The translations under genes were made by a program, and so were the position numbers. This document shows, piece after piece, positions 1 to 6,626 of a stretch of 14,920 bases of DNA. The stretch's first letter is position 1; each line of letters opens with the position of its first letter. The notes beneath the pieces are model-generated. The model did no database searches, was not told the origin of the DNA, and saw nothing but the letters and a program-made list of their open reading frames with translations. Location of the stretch: contig CALMBI010000181.1 of the NCBI GenBank assembly GCA_937860115.1, positions 1-14,920 of the forward strand. The letters run 5' to 3'. Origin of the DNA: an uncultured Arcobacter sp. (GTDB taxonomy: Bacteria; Campylobacterota; Campylobacteria; Campylobacterales; Arcobacteraceae).

Positions 1-49
1 TTTCTCTTATTCTTGAGAAATTTTCAAAAATTGCACTTCAGATTTAAAT

Positions 50-85
50 TTTGGACTTTTCTTTATGTATAGTTATAGCAATTAA
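50..85 (+). promoter_or_regulatory. Possible sigma70-type promoter of the chemoreceptor gene
   Basis: The first 100 bases hold no gene. A TATAGT hexamer at 68-73 and an overlapping TATAGC at 74-79 are candidate -10 boxes. TTGGAC at 51-56 lies 17 bases before the second one but is a poor -35. A start of transcription near 80-86 would leave a short leader carrying the GAGG ribosome binding site at 91-94. I saw no sigma28-like (CGAT-type) or sigma54-like (GG-N10-GC) element. The assignment is weak because AT-rich DNA gives such matches by chance. Confidence 0.3.
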
Positions 86-100
86 AAAAAGAGGTCAAAA

Positions 101-1283
101 ATGTTTTTCGGTACACAAAAATTAAAAGATGAAATTCAATCACTAACTCATAAAACAAAAAGAATAGAGGATGATCTATATTCGACTAGACAAACTCTTG
201 AAAGTAAAAATACTCAAGTTCAAACTCTTCAAGATGAAAATGCAAAATTAACAAAATTAGTGGCTGAACTTGAAGCAAAAATCAATGCTCAACCAACAAT
301 AGACCATAATCAAACTAATCATTTAGAGATCAAATGCACTAACTTAGAAAATCTTATCATTAGTGAAAATGAAAATCTAAAAAGTGGTCTTTTAGATATT
401 CAAGGAAATTTAGCTGAATCGACTGATTTAGCAAGACAAAATCTTGAAAATAGCCAAAAAGTCAAAACTGTTTTTAATAACTCTTCAATACAACTTCAAA
501 ACATTACAAGTGAAATCAACTCACTGTTTCATAATGCAAATGAAGTGAATCAAGTAGTGAGCCAACTTAATGAAAAAGCTATGGAGATTGCAAAAGCGGT
601 TGTTACAATCGATCAAATCTCTTTTCAAACAAATATCCTTTCACTGAACGCTGCTGTTGAAGCTGCTACAGTTGGTGAAGCTGGAAAAGGATTTGCAGTT
701 GTTGCTCAAGAAGTAAGAAATCTAGCAAATAGAAGTAGTGATTCAGCTAAAGAGATTAGTAGTGTGGTGCAATCTATTCAAGAGAGTGTCAAACAAACAA
801 ACAAACGAAAGATTTGAAGTTATTACAAAAGCAATCAATCAAATATTTGAAACTACAACTGCTTATTCGCAAGAGGTTGGAAGCGCTATGACTGTCACGA
901 CTCATGCCTTTGATAGACTCAATCATATTACAGATAGAGTATTTATGAGTTTAGCTAAACTTGATCACGTTATTTGGAAAGTAAATACTTATCTTTCTGT
1001 ATCACATAAAGAACCAGCTTTTACATTTGTAGATCATAAAAACTGTAGACTTGGAAAATGGTACAACGAAGGATTGGGAAAAAAATATTTTTCTAATACT
1101 CCAAGTTATAATAAATTGGATCTTCCACACTCTAAAGTTCACAATGCAACTCATCATGTTTTTGATGCTATAAATAATGGGAATGTTGATTATGATATGG
1201 CTGTAAAGGCCTTAATTGAAATGGAATCTGCTAGTAAAGATGTATTTAAACTACTTGATAATATCCTACATGAAAGACGTTAA
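101..1283 (+). pseudogene. Cytosolic methyl-accepting chemotaxis protein with CZB zinc-binding domain, frameshifted (possibly switchable)
   Basis: As read, translation from ATG 101 (GAGG binding site at 91-94) stops at 817 after 238 residues. The rest continues in another frame to TAA 1281-1283. Removing one of the four CAAA units at 790-806 joins both parts into a 392-residue protein. Its order is: predicted coiled coil (about 5-62), no membrane segment or signal peptide, then the chemoreceptor hairpin (about 165-225) with the family's QTNILSLNAAVEAA and GEAGKGFAVVAQEVR signature. The C-terminal CZB domain carries the family's H...C...H...H set: His of LDHVIWK, Cys of NCRLGKW, and two His of PHSKVH (about 288, 314, 342 and 346 in the repaired protein). 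The architecture matches Helicobacter TlpD, a soluble receptor linked to oxidant and zinc sensing. The truncated product keeps the signalling tip but loses the sensor, so sensory control should be lost. The gene stands alone. Confidence 0.85.
790..806 (+). repeat. Four-copy CAAA tetranucleotide repeat at the chemoreceptor frameshift
   Basis: Four CAAA units plus a final C lie inside the coding sequence, at codons about 230-236. With four units the frame reads V-K-Q-T-N-K-R-K-I-stop. With three units it reads V-K-Q-T-N-E-R-F-E and continues into the CZB part. The unit is 4 bases, so every single-unit gain or loss changes frame. Four copies is short for a hypervariable tract. Confidence 0.9.
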
Positions 1284-1302
1284 ATTTTTTTGTTTACTAC
1301 TT

Positions 1303-1332
1303 AAAAAGCTTCTTTGAAAAAAGAAGCTTTTT
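1303..1332. terminator. Bidirectional intrinsic terminator between convergent genes
   Basis: A perfect 13-bp inverted repeat (arms 1303-1315 and 1320-1332) encloses the 4-base loop GAAA. On the plus strand the 3' arm runs into T residues up to 1334. On the minus strand the opposite arm also ends in Ts. It begins 20 bases after the chemoreceptor stop codon and ends 17 bases beyond the permease stop codon, so it can end transcription of both convergent units. Confidence 0.85.
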
Positions 1333-1349
1333 TTATATTTAAACCAATT

Positions 1350-2153
1350 TTATAATGTTTGAATATCTTTTGTACTTGTTTGATTTTGAATATGATTTGA
1401 GATCTGAACTAAACAGTACGTAACTAAAAATATAAATAGCCCAGCATAAAAACTGATCCAAGGTGCAACATCCATCACATCTTTCCCATCACTTAAAATC
1501 GTTCCCAAACTCATCATTGGTGGATTTATCCCAAGTCCTAAAAAGCTTAGTCCAGATTCACCAAGTATAGCTCCCCCCACTCCAAAAGTAAAAGAGACTA
1601 AAAAAATTGGGGCTAATAGTGGAGCAAAATATTTAAATATTATCTTTAGATTACTAACATGTGCAAGTTTAAGGATTTTTATATAGGGCTTATTTCCTAT
1701 GGCAAAACTTTCACTCCTTATAAGTCTTGCTGTCCCCATCCACCCTGTTATTGAAAGTATTACTATAATAACTGTCATTGAAGCATCAACATAACTTACA
1801 AGCGCAAGGAGTAAAAAGAATGTTGGAAATGTTAAAAAGAGATCGATCATTATCACAATCCCTTTATCAATATTTCCTTTAAAATAACCACCATTTATCC
1901 CAATAAAAAGGCCTAGAAGTGAAGTGATACTAGCACTTAAAAAACCAATAATAAGTGATGTTTGAGATCCTTCTATGATCCTTGCAAGAAGATCACGTCC
2001 TAGTCGATCTGTACCAAAAAAATGTTCAAATGTTGGAGGTTGTAAAATCGCTTCTGGATCAAGGTCATAAGGTGAAACTTCATAAATAGATCCTCCAATA
2101 AAAGCAAATAAGATTAAGAACACTAAAATATAATAATAGATTTTAATGTTCAT
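1350..2153 (-). CDS. ABC transporter permease, DppC/OppC-like (peptide/nickel type)
   Basis: This is a 267-residue inner-membrane permease of the binding-protein-dependent family that imports peptides, nickel or related solutes. An N-terminal membrane helix (about 5-23) is followed by the family's FFGTDRLGRDLLARI segment (46-60), which DppC and OppC proteins carry before the core. Further helices lie at about 66-86, 100-120, 124-142, 180-200 and 231-250. The EAA-like loop that contacts the ATPase runs from ESFAIG (148) to about 178, and GESGLSFLGLGINPP (198-212) is typical of the DppC C-terminus. The ATG is 7 bases after the rsmD stop, with AGGAA overlapping that stop codon as binding site. 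It is the last gene of the operon, and no partner permease, ATPase or binding protein is in the window. The substrate cannot be told. Confidence 0.85.
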   Translation of the reverse strand: MNIKIYYYILVFLILFAFIGGSIYEVSPYDLDPEAILQPPTFEHFFGTDRLGRDLLARIIEGSQTSLIIGFLSASITSLLGLFIGINGGYFKGNIDKGIVIMIDLFLTFPTFFLLLALVSYVDASMTVIIVILSITGWMGTARLIRSESFAIGNKPYIKILKLAHVSNLKIIFKYFAPLLAPIFLVSFTFGVGGAILGESGLSFLGLGINPPMMSLGTILSDGKDVMDVAPWISFYAGLFIFLVTYCLVQISNHIQNQTSTKDIQTL

Positions 2154-2160
2154 TATTTTC

Positions 2161-2757
2161 CTATTCTTCTGTTAAAGTTCTTTGAAAATAGGATAATGAG
2201 CTATTTCCAAATTTTTTTGTTTTGTATTTTATAAAGAGACCAATATTTTCTGGTAATGCTAATTCACTTTTATGTTCAAATGCAATAAGAAAAAGATTCT
2301 CATTAGTAAAATTTTCCACCATTACATAAGATTTTTCATAGATATTTTCCATACCATCTCTAAAATCAAAAGGAGGATCAATATAAACAACAATTGGATC
2401 ATTTTTAAAACTATTATTAATAAGTCTTGGTAACACTTCAAACGTATCACCTAAGATCGCAGTAGAATTGGCTTCATCGATAGCTTTGCAATTTTTTTCT
2501 AAAGTTTTATATGATTTTTTATCGATTTCACAAAAATAACTATGTTTTGCTCCACGACTTAATGCTTCTAAACCAATACTACCACTTCCCCCGAAAGCTT
2601 CTATAAATATAGTGTCAATGATATCATATTGCAATACATTAAAAAAAGATTCTTTCAAGATCGCTTTACTACTTCTTGTTGTTTCAAGAGAAGGAAGTTC
2701 TATCGATTTCCCTTTATATTTTCCTGCAATTATTTTTGTTGTTAATTTACTACTCAT
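2161..2757 (-). CDS. rsmD: 16S rRNA (guanine966-N2)-methyltransferase RsmD
   Basis: RsmD methylates N2 of G966 (E. coli numbering) in 16S rRNA during small-subunit assembly, using S-adenosylmethionine. The 198-residue protein has the usual family length. The N-terminal IIAGKYKGKSIELP region (9-22) is followed by a TRSSKAILKESFFNVL segment matching the family's R-P-T-x-x-x-V-R-E-x-x-F-N region. The AdoMet motif is EAFGGSGSIGLEALSRGA (53-70), the acidic end of the next strand is CEID (76-79), and the catalytic DPPF motif is at 127-130. The ATG at 2757 has an AAGGGAAGA binding site a few bases upstream. The start overlaps the stop of a 36-residue ORF lying between this gene and rny, and the downstream permease begins 7 bases after the stop, so this is part of one operon. 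Confidence 0.92.
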   Translation of the reverse strand: MSSKLTTKIIAGKYKGKSIELPSLETTRSSKAILKESFFNVLQYDIIDTIFIEAFGGSGSIGLEALSRGAKHSYFCEIDKKSYKTLEKNCKAIDEANSTAILGDTFEVLPRLINNSFKNDPIVVYIDPPFDFRDGMENIYEKSYVMVENFTNENLFLIAFEHKSELALPENIGLFIKYKTKKFGNSSLSYFQRTLTEE

Positions 2758-2860
2758 TATATCTTCCCTTTCTTTCCTTCATCAGTGTTCGTTCTACACA
2801 CAATGATTGCAGTTCCGAATCTATAAAAGTTAAGCAGTTTACTTTTAAAATGATTCTCAT
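2750..2860 (-). CDS. Candidate 36-residue ORF filling the rny-rsmD gap, no recognised family
   Basis: An ATG at 2860 overlaps the rny stop codon as ATGA, the classic translational-coupling arrangement. The frame stays open for 36 codons and ends at TAG 2752-2750, overlapping the rsmD start as ATGAGTAG. The ORF therefore bridges the whole 99-base gap with overlaps at both ends. The predicted product starts MRIILKVNCLTFID, holds two cysteines (positions 9 and 21), has a mixed-charge middle and a basic tail (KERKGRY), and has no clear membrane helix. It uses codons such as CTG, TCG and CGA more than its AT-rich neighbours, which argues somewhat against long selection as a gene here. No dedicated ribosome binding site is evident beyond coupling to rny. 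It could be a real microprotein, a coupling device that carries ribosomes from rny to rsmD, or a chance frame. Confidence 0.4.
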   Translation of the reverse strand: MRIILKVNCLTFIDSELQSLCVERTLMKERKGRYNE

Positions 2861-4380
2861 CTTGCATAACCTCTTGCGCGTAGTTCTCTAATTACATTTA
2901 CTTTTATCTCACCTGGATATTGCACCTTATCTTCAATAGTTTGTGCTATTTGTGTAGCCATGAGAATCGCTTCATCATCATTAACCAATTTTGCATTAAC
3001 TATTACTCTGATCTCTCTACCAGCATTAATAGCATACGCATTCATAACACCTCTATGACTATTTGCTATCTCTTCTATCTCTTCTACACGTTTTAAAAAA
3101 CTCTCTAGGACTTCCCTTCTAGCACCTGGTCTAGCAGCACTGAGGGCATCAGCTGCACACACAGCAGCACTCTCTATGCTATTTGCTTCTTCATGTCCAT
3201 GATGTGCGTAAATAGCATTGATCACCTCTTCAGGCTCCCCTAATTTTTTACATAGATCAGCACCAATATCTACATGGCTTCCTTTCATTTCATGGGTAAG
3301 AGCTTTTCCAATATCATGTAATAATCCAGCTCGTCTAGCTTTTACTGTATCTCCACCAAGTTGAGATGCGATAAGCCCAGCTAAGTTAGCAACTTCTAGA
3401 GTATGTGCAAGTGCATTTTGCCCATAACTAGCTCTATATCTAAGTCTTCCAATAAGCTCAACTAATTCAGGATGCATATTTTTTATCCCAAGTTCAGTAA
3501 GTGTATTTTCACCCTCTTTTAAGATTCCTGCATCAAACTCACTTTTAACACTTTGATATACTTCTTCGATTCTTGCTGGCTGAATTCTTCCATCTTCGAT
3601 AAGTTCTTCTATAACTTTTGTAGCAATCGCACGTCTATAAAGATTAAAACTACTTATAGTAATCGTATTTGGAATATCTCCAATTATAATATCTACACCC
3701 AGACACATCTCTAAAGTTTTGATATTTCTCCCCTCTTTACCGATGATTTTACCTTTAGTTTCTTCATCTTTTAAAGAGATATTGTTTGTAAGTCTCTCAG
3801 CGGCAAACTCTCCAGCATATCTTGTTACAGCATGAGAGAGGATATTTTGCACCTCTTTTTTTGTATTTTTTTGCGCTTCTTTGTAGACTTTTCTAAAAAT
3901 AGATGCTGTAATATCACGTGATTCATCTTTTACGAGTTCAATCATCAATTCTTTAGCTTCTGCTTGTGTTAATCCACTAGCATTTTCTAAAATCTTAATA
4001 ATTTTCTCTAGCTTTTTAGTATAGTCTTTTTCTTGAACTTCAAGCCCTTTTCTTAAAGCTTCTATTTTTGTTTTTGATTGGGCTACAAGAGCCTTATCTT
4101 TTTTGATATTTTCAACTTCGATCTCTAAGTGATAATTGATCTCTCTTTCTTTTTTTTCTATTAATTTCTTTGCTTCTTTAAATTCGCTATCAAACTCTTT
4201 TTTTGCTTTTAATTTTGTATCTTTGAGTAAGTTTTCAGCCTCAAGCTCAATCACTTTTGCTTTTGCTTTTGCTTGCTCAAGATAGATCTCAAATTTAGCA
4301 TTATTGATTTTTTTAGCGATTATAAAACCTATAATTGCACTTATTGTTGCAATTGCAAAAGCTCCTAAAATCTCTTCCAT
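2857..4380 (-). CDS. rny: Ribonuclease Y
   Basis: RNase Y is a membrane-anchored endoribonuclease that starts mRNA decay, and Campylobacterota commonly carry it. The 507-residue protein shows the full architecture: an N-terminal membrane helix (about 5-22), a long charged coiled coil (about 25-135), a KH RNA-binding domain with the GKEGRN loop (214-219), and an HD phosphohydrolase domain. Metal-binding candidates are H326 (AHTLEVA), H355-D356 (LLHDIGKA), H393-H394 (YAHHG) and D411. The C-terminus ends in the family-typical VNVIRELRARGYAR. The ATG at 4380 overlaps the end of the upstream cyclo-ligase by 16 bases and has AAGGG upstream as binding site. Its stop codon overlaps the start of the small ORF before rsmD. 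A TTTTGC triplicate at about 4255-4273 encodes an in-frame AKAKAK stretch of the coiled coil and does not affect the frame. Confidence 0.95.
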   Translation of the reverse strand: MEEILGAFAIATISAIIGFIIAKKINNAKFEIYLEQAKAKAKVIELEAENLLKDTKLKAKKEFDSEFKEAKKLIEKKEREINYHLEIEVENIKKDKALVAQSKTKIEALRKGLEVQEKDYTKKLEKIIKILENASGLTQAEAKELMIELVKDESRDITASIFRKVYKEAQKNTKKEVQNILSHAVTRYAGEFAAERLTNNISLKDEETKGKIIGKEGRNIKTLEMCLGVDIIIGDIPNTITISSFNLYRRAIATKVIEELIEDGRIQPARIEEVYQSVKSEFDAGILKEGENTLTELGIKNMHPELVELIGRLRYRASYGQNALAHTLEVANLAGLIASQLGGDTVKARRAGLLHDIGKALTHEMKGSHVDIGADLCKKLGEPEEVINAIYAHHGHEEANSIESAAVCAADALSAARPGARREVLESFLKRVEEIEEIANSHRGVMNAYAINAGREIRVIVNAKLVNDDEAILMATQIAQTIEDKVQYPGEIKVNVIRELRARGYAR

Positions 4381-4925
4381 AATCTACCCTTGTGTGTAAT
4401 AATATAATCCGATTTTATATCATGTTCTTGGGTTAAAGTTGTGTTTGATTTACACAAACACAATTGAGTAAAAATAATCTTTGGTCTATAATCTAAACTA
4501 GCAAAAAACCTATCATAAAATCCAACACCAAATCCAACTCTTCTATTTGTTTCATCAGTCCCTATGATAGGAACTACAGCAAGATCAATTTTGACCCTTT
4601 TAAAAGAGTTATTTGGTTCATATATATTAAATTTTTTTCTATAAAGTGGAAGCCTAAATGGAACCACTTTTAAACTATTCTCAACCATCAATGGGACAAA
4701 AATATTATGCTGTTTATTTTTTCTTAAACTATCTATTAAATCTCTTGCATTGTATTCGATTCCTAGTGGAACATACAACAAAATATTTTTTGCTCTCTCA
4801 ATTTTTATAATCTTTTGGATCTCTTTTGATATAAAATTATCTTTCTTTTTTTTCCCAAATTTACTACAAAACTTTAACTTTTTAATACATTCTTTTCTAA
4901 AATCACTTTTTGTAAGATTTCTCAT
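4365..4925 (-). CDS. fthC: 5-formyltetrahydrofolate cyclo-ligase family protein
   Basis: This family converts 5-formyltetrahydrofolate to 5,10-methenyltetrahydrofolate with ATP, returning a stored folate to one-carbon metabolism in the cytosol. The 186-residue protein has the usual length. A lysine-rich N-terminal region is followed by ILLYVPLGIEYN (48-59), which matches the family strand with a conserved Glu, and by RVGFGVGFYDRF (129-140), the family's R-x-G-x-G-x-G-Y-Y-D-R signature with Phe for the first Tyr. It is the first gene of the minus-strand operon and overlaps rny by 16 bases. The ATG at 4925 has GAGG about 9 bases upstream. From memory, cyclo-ligase next to rny is also seen in Campylobacter. 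The product name is secure at family level; activity is inferred. Confidence 0.88.
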   Translation of the reverse strand: MRNLTKSDFRKECIKKLKFCSKFGKKKKDNFISKEIQKIIKIERAKNILLYVPLGIEYNARDLIDSLRKNKQHNIFVPLMVENSLKVVPFRLPLYRKKFNIYEPNNSFKRVKIDLAVVPIIGTDETNRRVGFGVGFYDRFFASLDYRPKIIFTQLCLCKSNTTLTQEHDIKSDYIITHKGRLWKRF

Positions 4926-4981
4926 CTTTTAAGCCTCTATTGGATAAAATCCAGCTCAAATATTACCAGAAGGAAATAAAA
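4926..4981. promoter_or_regulatory. Divergent promoter region between cyclo-ligase and TlpA-like lipoprotein
   Basis: Two operons start back to back from this 56-base gap, so both promoters must lie here or run into the gene starts. On the plus strand TAAAAT at 4945-4950 is a candidate -10, with transcription starting near 4957. On the minus strand TAATAT (complement of 4960-4965) is a candidate -10, with a start near 4952. No convincing -35 box is seen in either direction, which is common in Campylobacterota. The two candidate promoters overlap, so they could compete. This is inference from short motifs. Confidence 0.4.
4968..4974 (+). promoter_or_regulatory. Ribosome binding site that sets the TlpA-like start
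   Basis: AGAAGGA lies 7 bases before ATG 4982. It favours this start over the in-frame TTG at 4940, which would put 14 extra residues in front of the signal peptide. Confidence 0.8.
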
Positions 4982-5536
4982 ATGAAGTTTAAAAAATTAT
5001 TCTTTTTTGCATTATTATCATTCAGTTTAGTTATCACAGGATGTGATAAAAAAGATTCAAATTTAAGTGATGCAGTTGCTCAAAATATTCCAAAAGATGT
5101 AACACTAGATCTTAAAACCACGACAGGTGAAGAGTTAACTGTAAAAAGAGAAAAAGGGATTTGGTCATTTGATAAATACGAAAACAAGTCTGTATTAGTC
5201 GTATTTTTTGCTACATGGTGTCCACCATGTAAAGCAGAGATACCACATCTTATCAACCTCCAAAACAAATATGGAAAAGATTTTCAAGTGATTGGTGTAC
5301 TAGCTGAACAAGATAAATCAAACGAATTTGTAACTTCATTTGTTAAAGAATATGGAATCAATTATCCAATAACAAACAGTGAAGCAAACTTCAATTTTGC
5401 AGATGCAGTAGGTGGAGTTGATGGGATCCCTGCGATGTTTTTATTTGATAAAAAAGGTCAAATGGTAATGAACTACACAGGTGCTACACAAGAAGAGATC
5501 TTAGATATCGATATTAGCAAAGCTATTGGTAAATAA
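4982..5536 (+). CDS. TlpA/ResA-family thiol-disulfide lipoprotein
   Basis: This is a membrane-anchored thioredoxin-fold protein acting outside the cytoplasmic membrane. Relatives reduce or exchange disulfides, for example in cytochrome c maturation. From ATG 4982 it has 184 residues: a lipoprotein signal peptide with basic N-terminus, hydrophobic core and lipobox ITGC (Cys21), then a thioredoxin-like domain. The active site is FFATWCPPCKAEIPHL (75-90) with Cys80 and Cys83. The cis-proline region is GIPAMFLFD (148-156, Pro150). Between them is the alpha/beta insertion typical of TlpA-like proteins. It opens the plus-strand unit, 4 bases ahead of ftsY. From memory, a thioredoxin-like gene also sits next to ftsY in Campylobacter. 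The redox partner cannot be told from sequence. Confidence 0.88.
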   Translation: MKFKKLFFFALLSFSLVITGCDKKDSNLSDAVAQNIPKDVTLDLKTTTGEELTVKREKGIWSFDKYENKSVLVVFFATWCPPCKAEIPHLINLQNKYGKDFQVIGVLAEQDKSNEFVTSFVKEYGINYPITNSEANFNFADAVGGVDGIPAMFLFDKKGQMVMNYTGATQEEILDIDISKAIGK

Positions 5537-5540
5537 CTAA

Positions 5541-6575
5541 ATGTTTAGTTTTTTTAAGAAAAAAGAAACACCAAAAGAATCAATAGAGGAGCAATTAGAA
5601 GAATCAAATCAAGATTCGATCACAGAAGAATTGGTAGTAGATTCTTCAATTACAGAAGAGATACTACAACCAATTCAAACACAATCTGAACAACCTGAGA
5701 AAAAAAGTTTTTTTGCAAAAGCACTCGAAAAAACTATCCAAAATATCTCTTCAATCACAGGTTTTGGATCAAAAACAGAAAAGATACCATATGATACGAT
5801 TGAAGAAATATTAATCGAATCAGATATGTCTTATGACATTGTAGAACTTGCTATGGATGGACTTCCAAAAGAGATAAGTAAAGATCAATTAAGACATAGG
5901 CTTATATCACTATTTGAATTTGCACCTAAAGTTGATCTTAATAATCTTCCTACTCCATTCGTACAACTTATCATTGGTGTGAATGGTGCAGGGAAAACAA
6001 CAACAATCGCAAAACTAACAAATATGTATAAATCTCAAGGTAAAAAAGTTATCCTAGGAGCTGGTGATACATTTAGAGCTGCAGCAATTGAGCAACTCTC
6101 TATTTGGGCATCGAAACTTGACGTTCCTATTATCAAAACAAAACAAGGGCACGATTCAAGTGCAGTTGCTTTTGATACTATCCAGTCAGCAGTCGCTAAA
6201 GGGATCGATCATTGTATTATTGATACAGCTGGAAGATTACAAACACAAGCAAATCTTAACAAAGAGCTAGAGAAAATTGTAAAAGTTTGTAACAAAGCAA
6301 AAGATGGTGCGCCACATCAAAAATTACTTATCCTAGATGGAACGTAAGGAAATAGTGCCATAGCTCAAGCAAAAGCATTTAATGAGATAGTGGGTGTTGA
6401 TGGTATTATTGTAACCAAACTTGATGGTACTAGTAAGGGTGGAGCTCTTTTTAGTATCTCAAATGAACTTGAACTTCCTATTTTTTATATTGGAGTTGGA
6501 GAAAAAGCAACGGATCTCATACCTTTTTCTCCTGATGATTTTGTGGATAGTTTATTGGATGGTATCTATTCATAG
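5541..6575 (+). pseudogene. ftsY: Signal recognition particle receptor FtsY, interrupted by an in-frame TAA
   Basis: FtsY is the SRP receptor GTPase that brings ribosomes making membrane proteins to the translocon. The region reads as one 344-residue protein except for TAA at 6345-6347 (codon 269). Before the stop are an acidic N-terminal A domain (about 1-75), the N domain, P-loop GVNGAGKTTTIAKLT (146-160), GDTFRAA (175-181) and DTAGRLQ (228-234). After it, in the same frame, come AQAKAFNE, the guanine-specificity motif TKLDGTSKGG (292-301) and the closing GVGEKATDL (318-326). Relatives read LDGTxGN at this point, and CAA (Gln) is the likely ancestral codon, so one C-to-T change explains the stop. 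The truncated product lacks the guanine-binding loop and could not be a normal GTPase. FtsY is generally essential, so a sequence error, readthrough or a second copy must be considered. AAGGA lies directly at the stop, and in-frame GTG 6390 could allow a restart. Confidence 0.93.
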
Positions 6576-6585
6576 ATTTTAAATT

Positions 6586-6626
6586 GTGGAACCACTCAAA
6601 TTAATAAATAGTAAAAAAGAGTGGTT
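6586..6626 (+). promoter_or_regulatory. Inverted repeat that could hide the comEC start codon
   Basis: AACCACTC (6590-6597) and GAGTGGTT (6619-6626) are perfect 8-base complements separated by 21 bases. In RNA, G-U and A-U pairs can extend the stem outwards by about four more pairs to include the GTG start. No T-run follows, so it does not look like a terminator. The effect on translation is inferred. Confidence 0.35.

Noticed and set aside
13..27. Near-palindrome TTGA-N7-TCAA upstream of the chemoreceptor as an operator
   Set aside because: It is imperfect, made mostly of A and T, and easily expected by chance; no known operator consensus fits it.
738..1283. A separate gene starting at ATG 738 for the CZB half of the chemoreceptor
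   Set aside because: Its first 23 or so residues are an out-of-frame reading of the conserved signalling domain. Homology to the family starts only after the CAAA tract, so it is the second half of one gene.
2612..2891. Plus-strand hydrophobic open frames over rsmD and the rny-rsmD gap
   Set aside because: They are antisense to rsmD and rny. The hydrophobic composition comes from reading A-rich codons on the opposite strand as T-rich ones.
4255..4273. TTTTGC triplicate within rny as a possible phase-variable repeat
   Set aside because: The unit is 6 bases, so copy changes keep the frame. It merely encodes alternating Ala-Lys in a coiled coil.
4940..4981. TTG start at 4940 for the TlpA-like gene
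   Set aside because: It would put 14 mostly polar residues before a normal lipoprotein signal peptide. ATG 4982 has a good ribosome binding site.
6390..6575. A separate small gene after the ftsY stop
   Set aside because: It is in the same frame as the 5541 ORF and encodes the TKLDGT and GVGEKATDL motifs of FtsY, so it is the C-terminal part of ftsY. A restart product remains possible.
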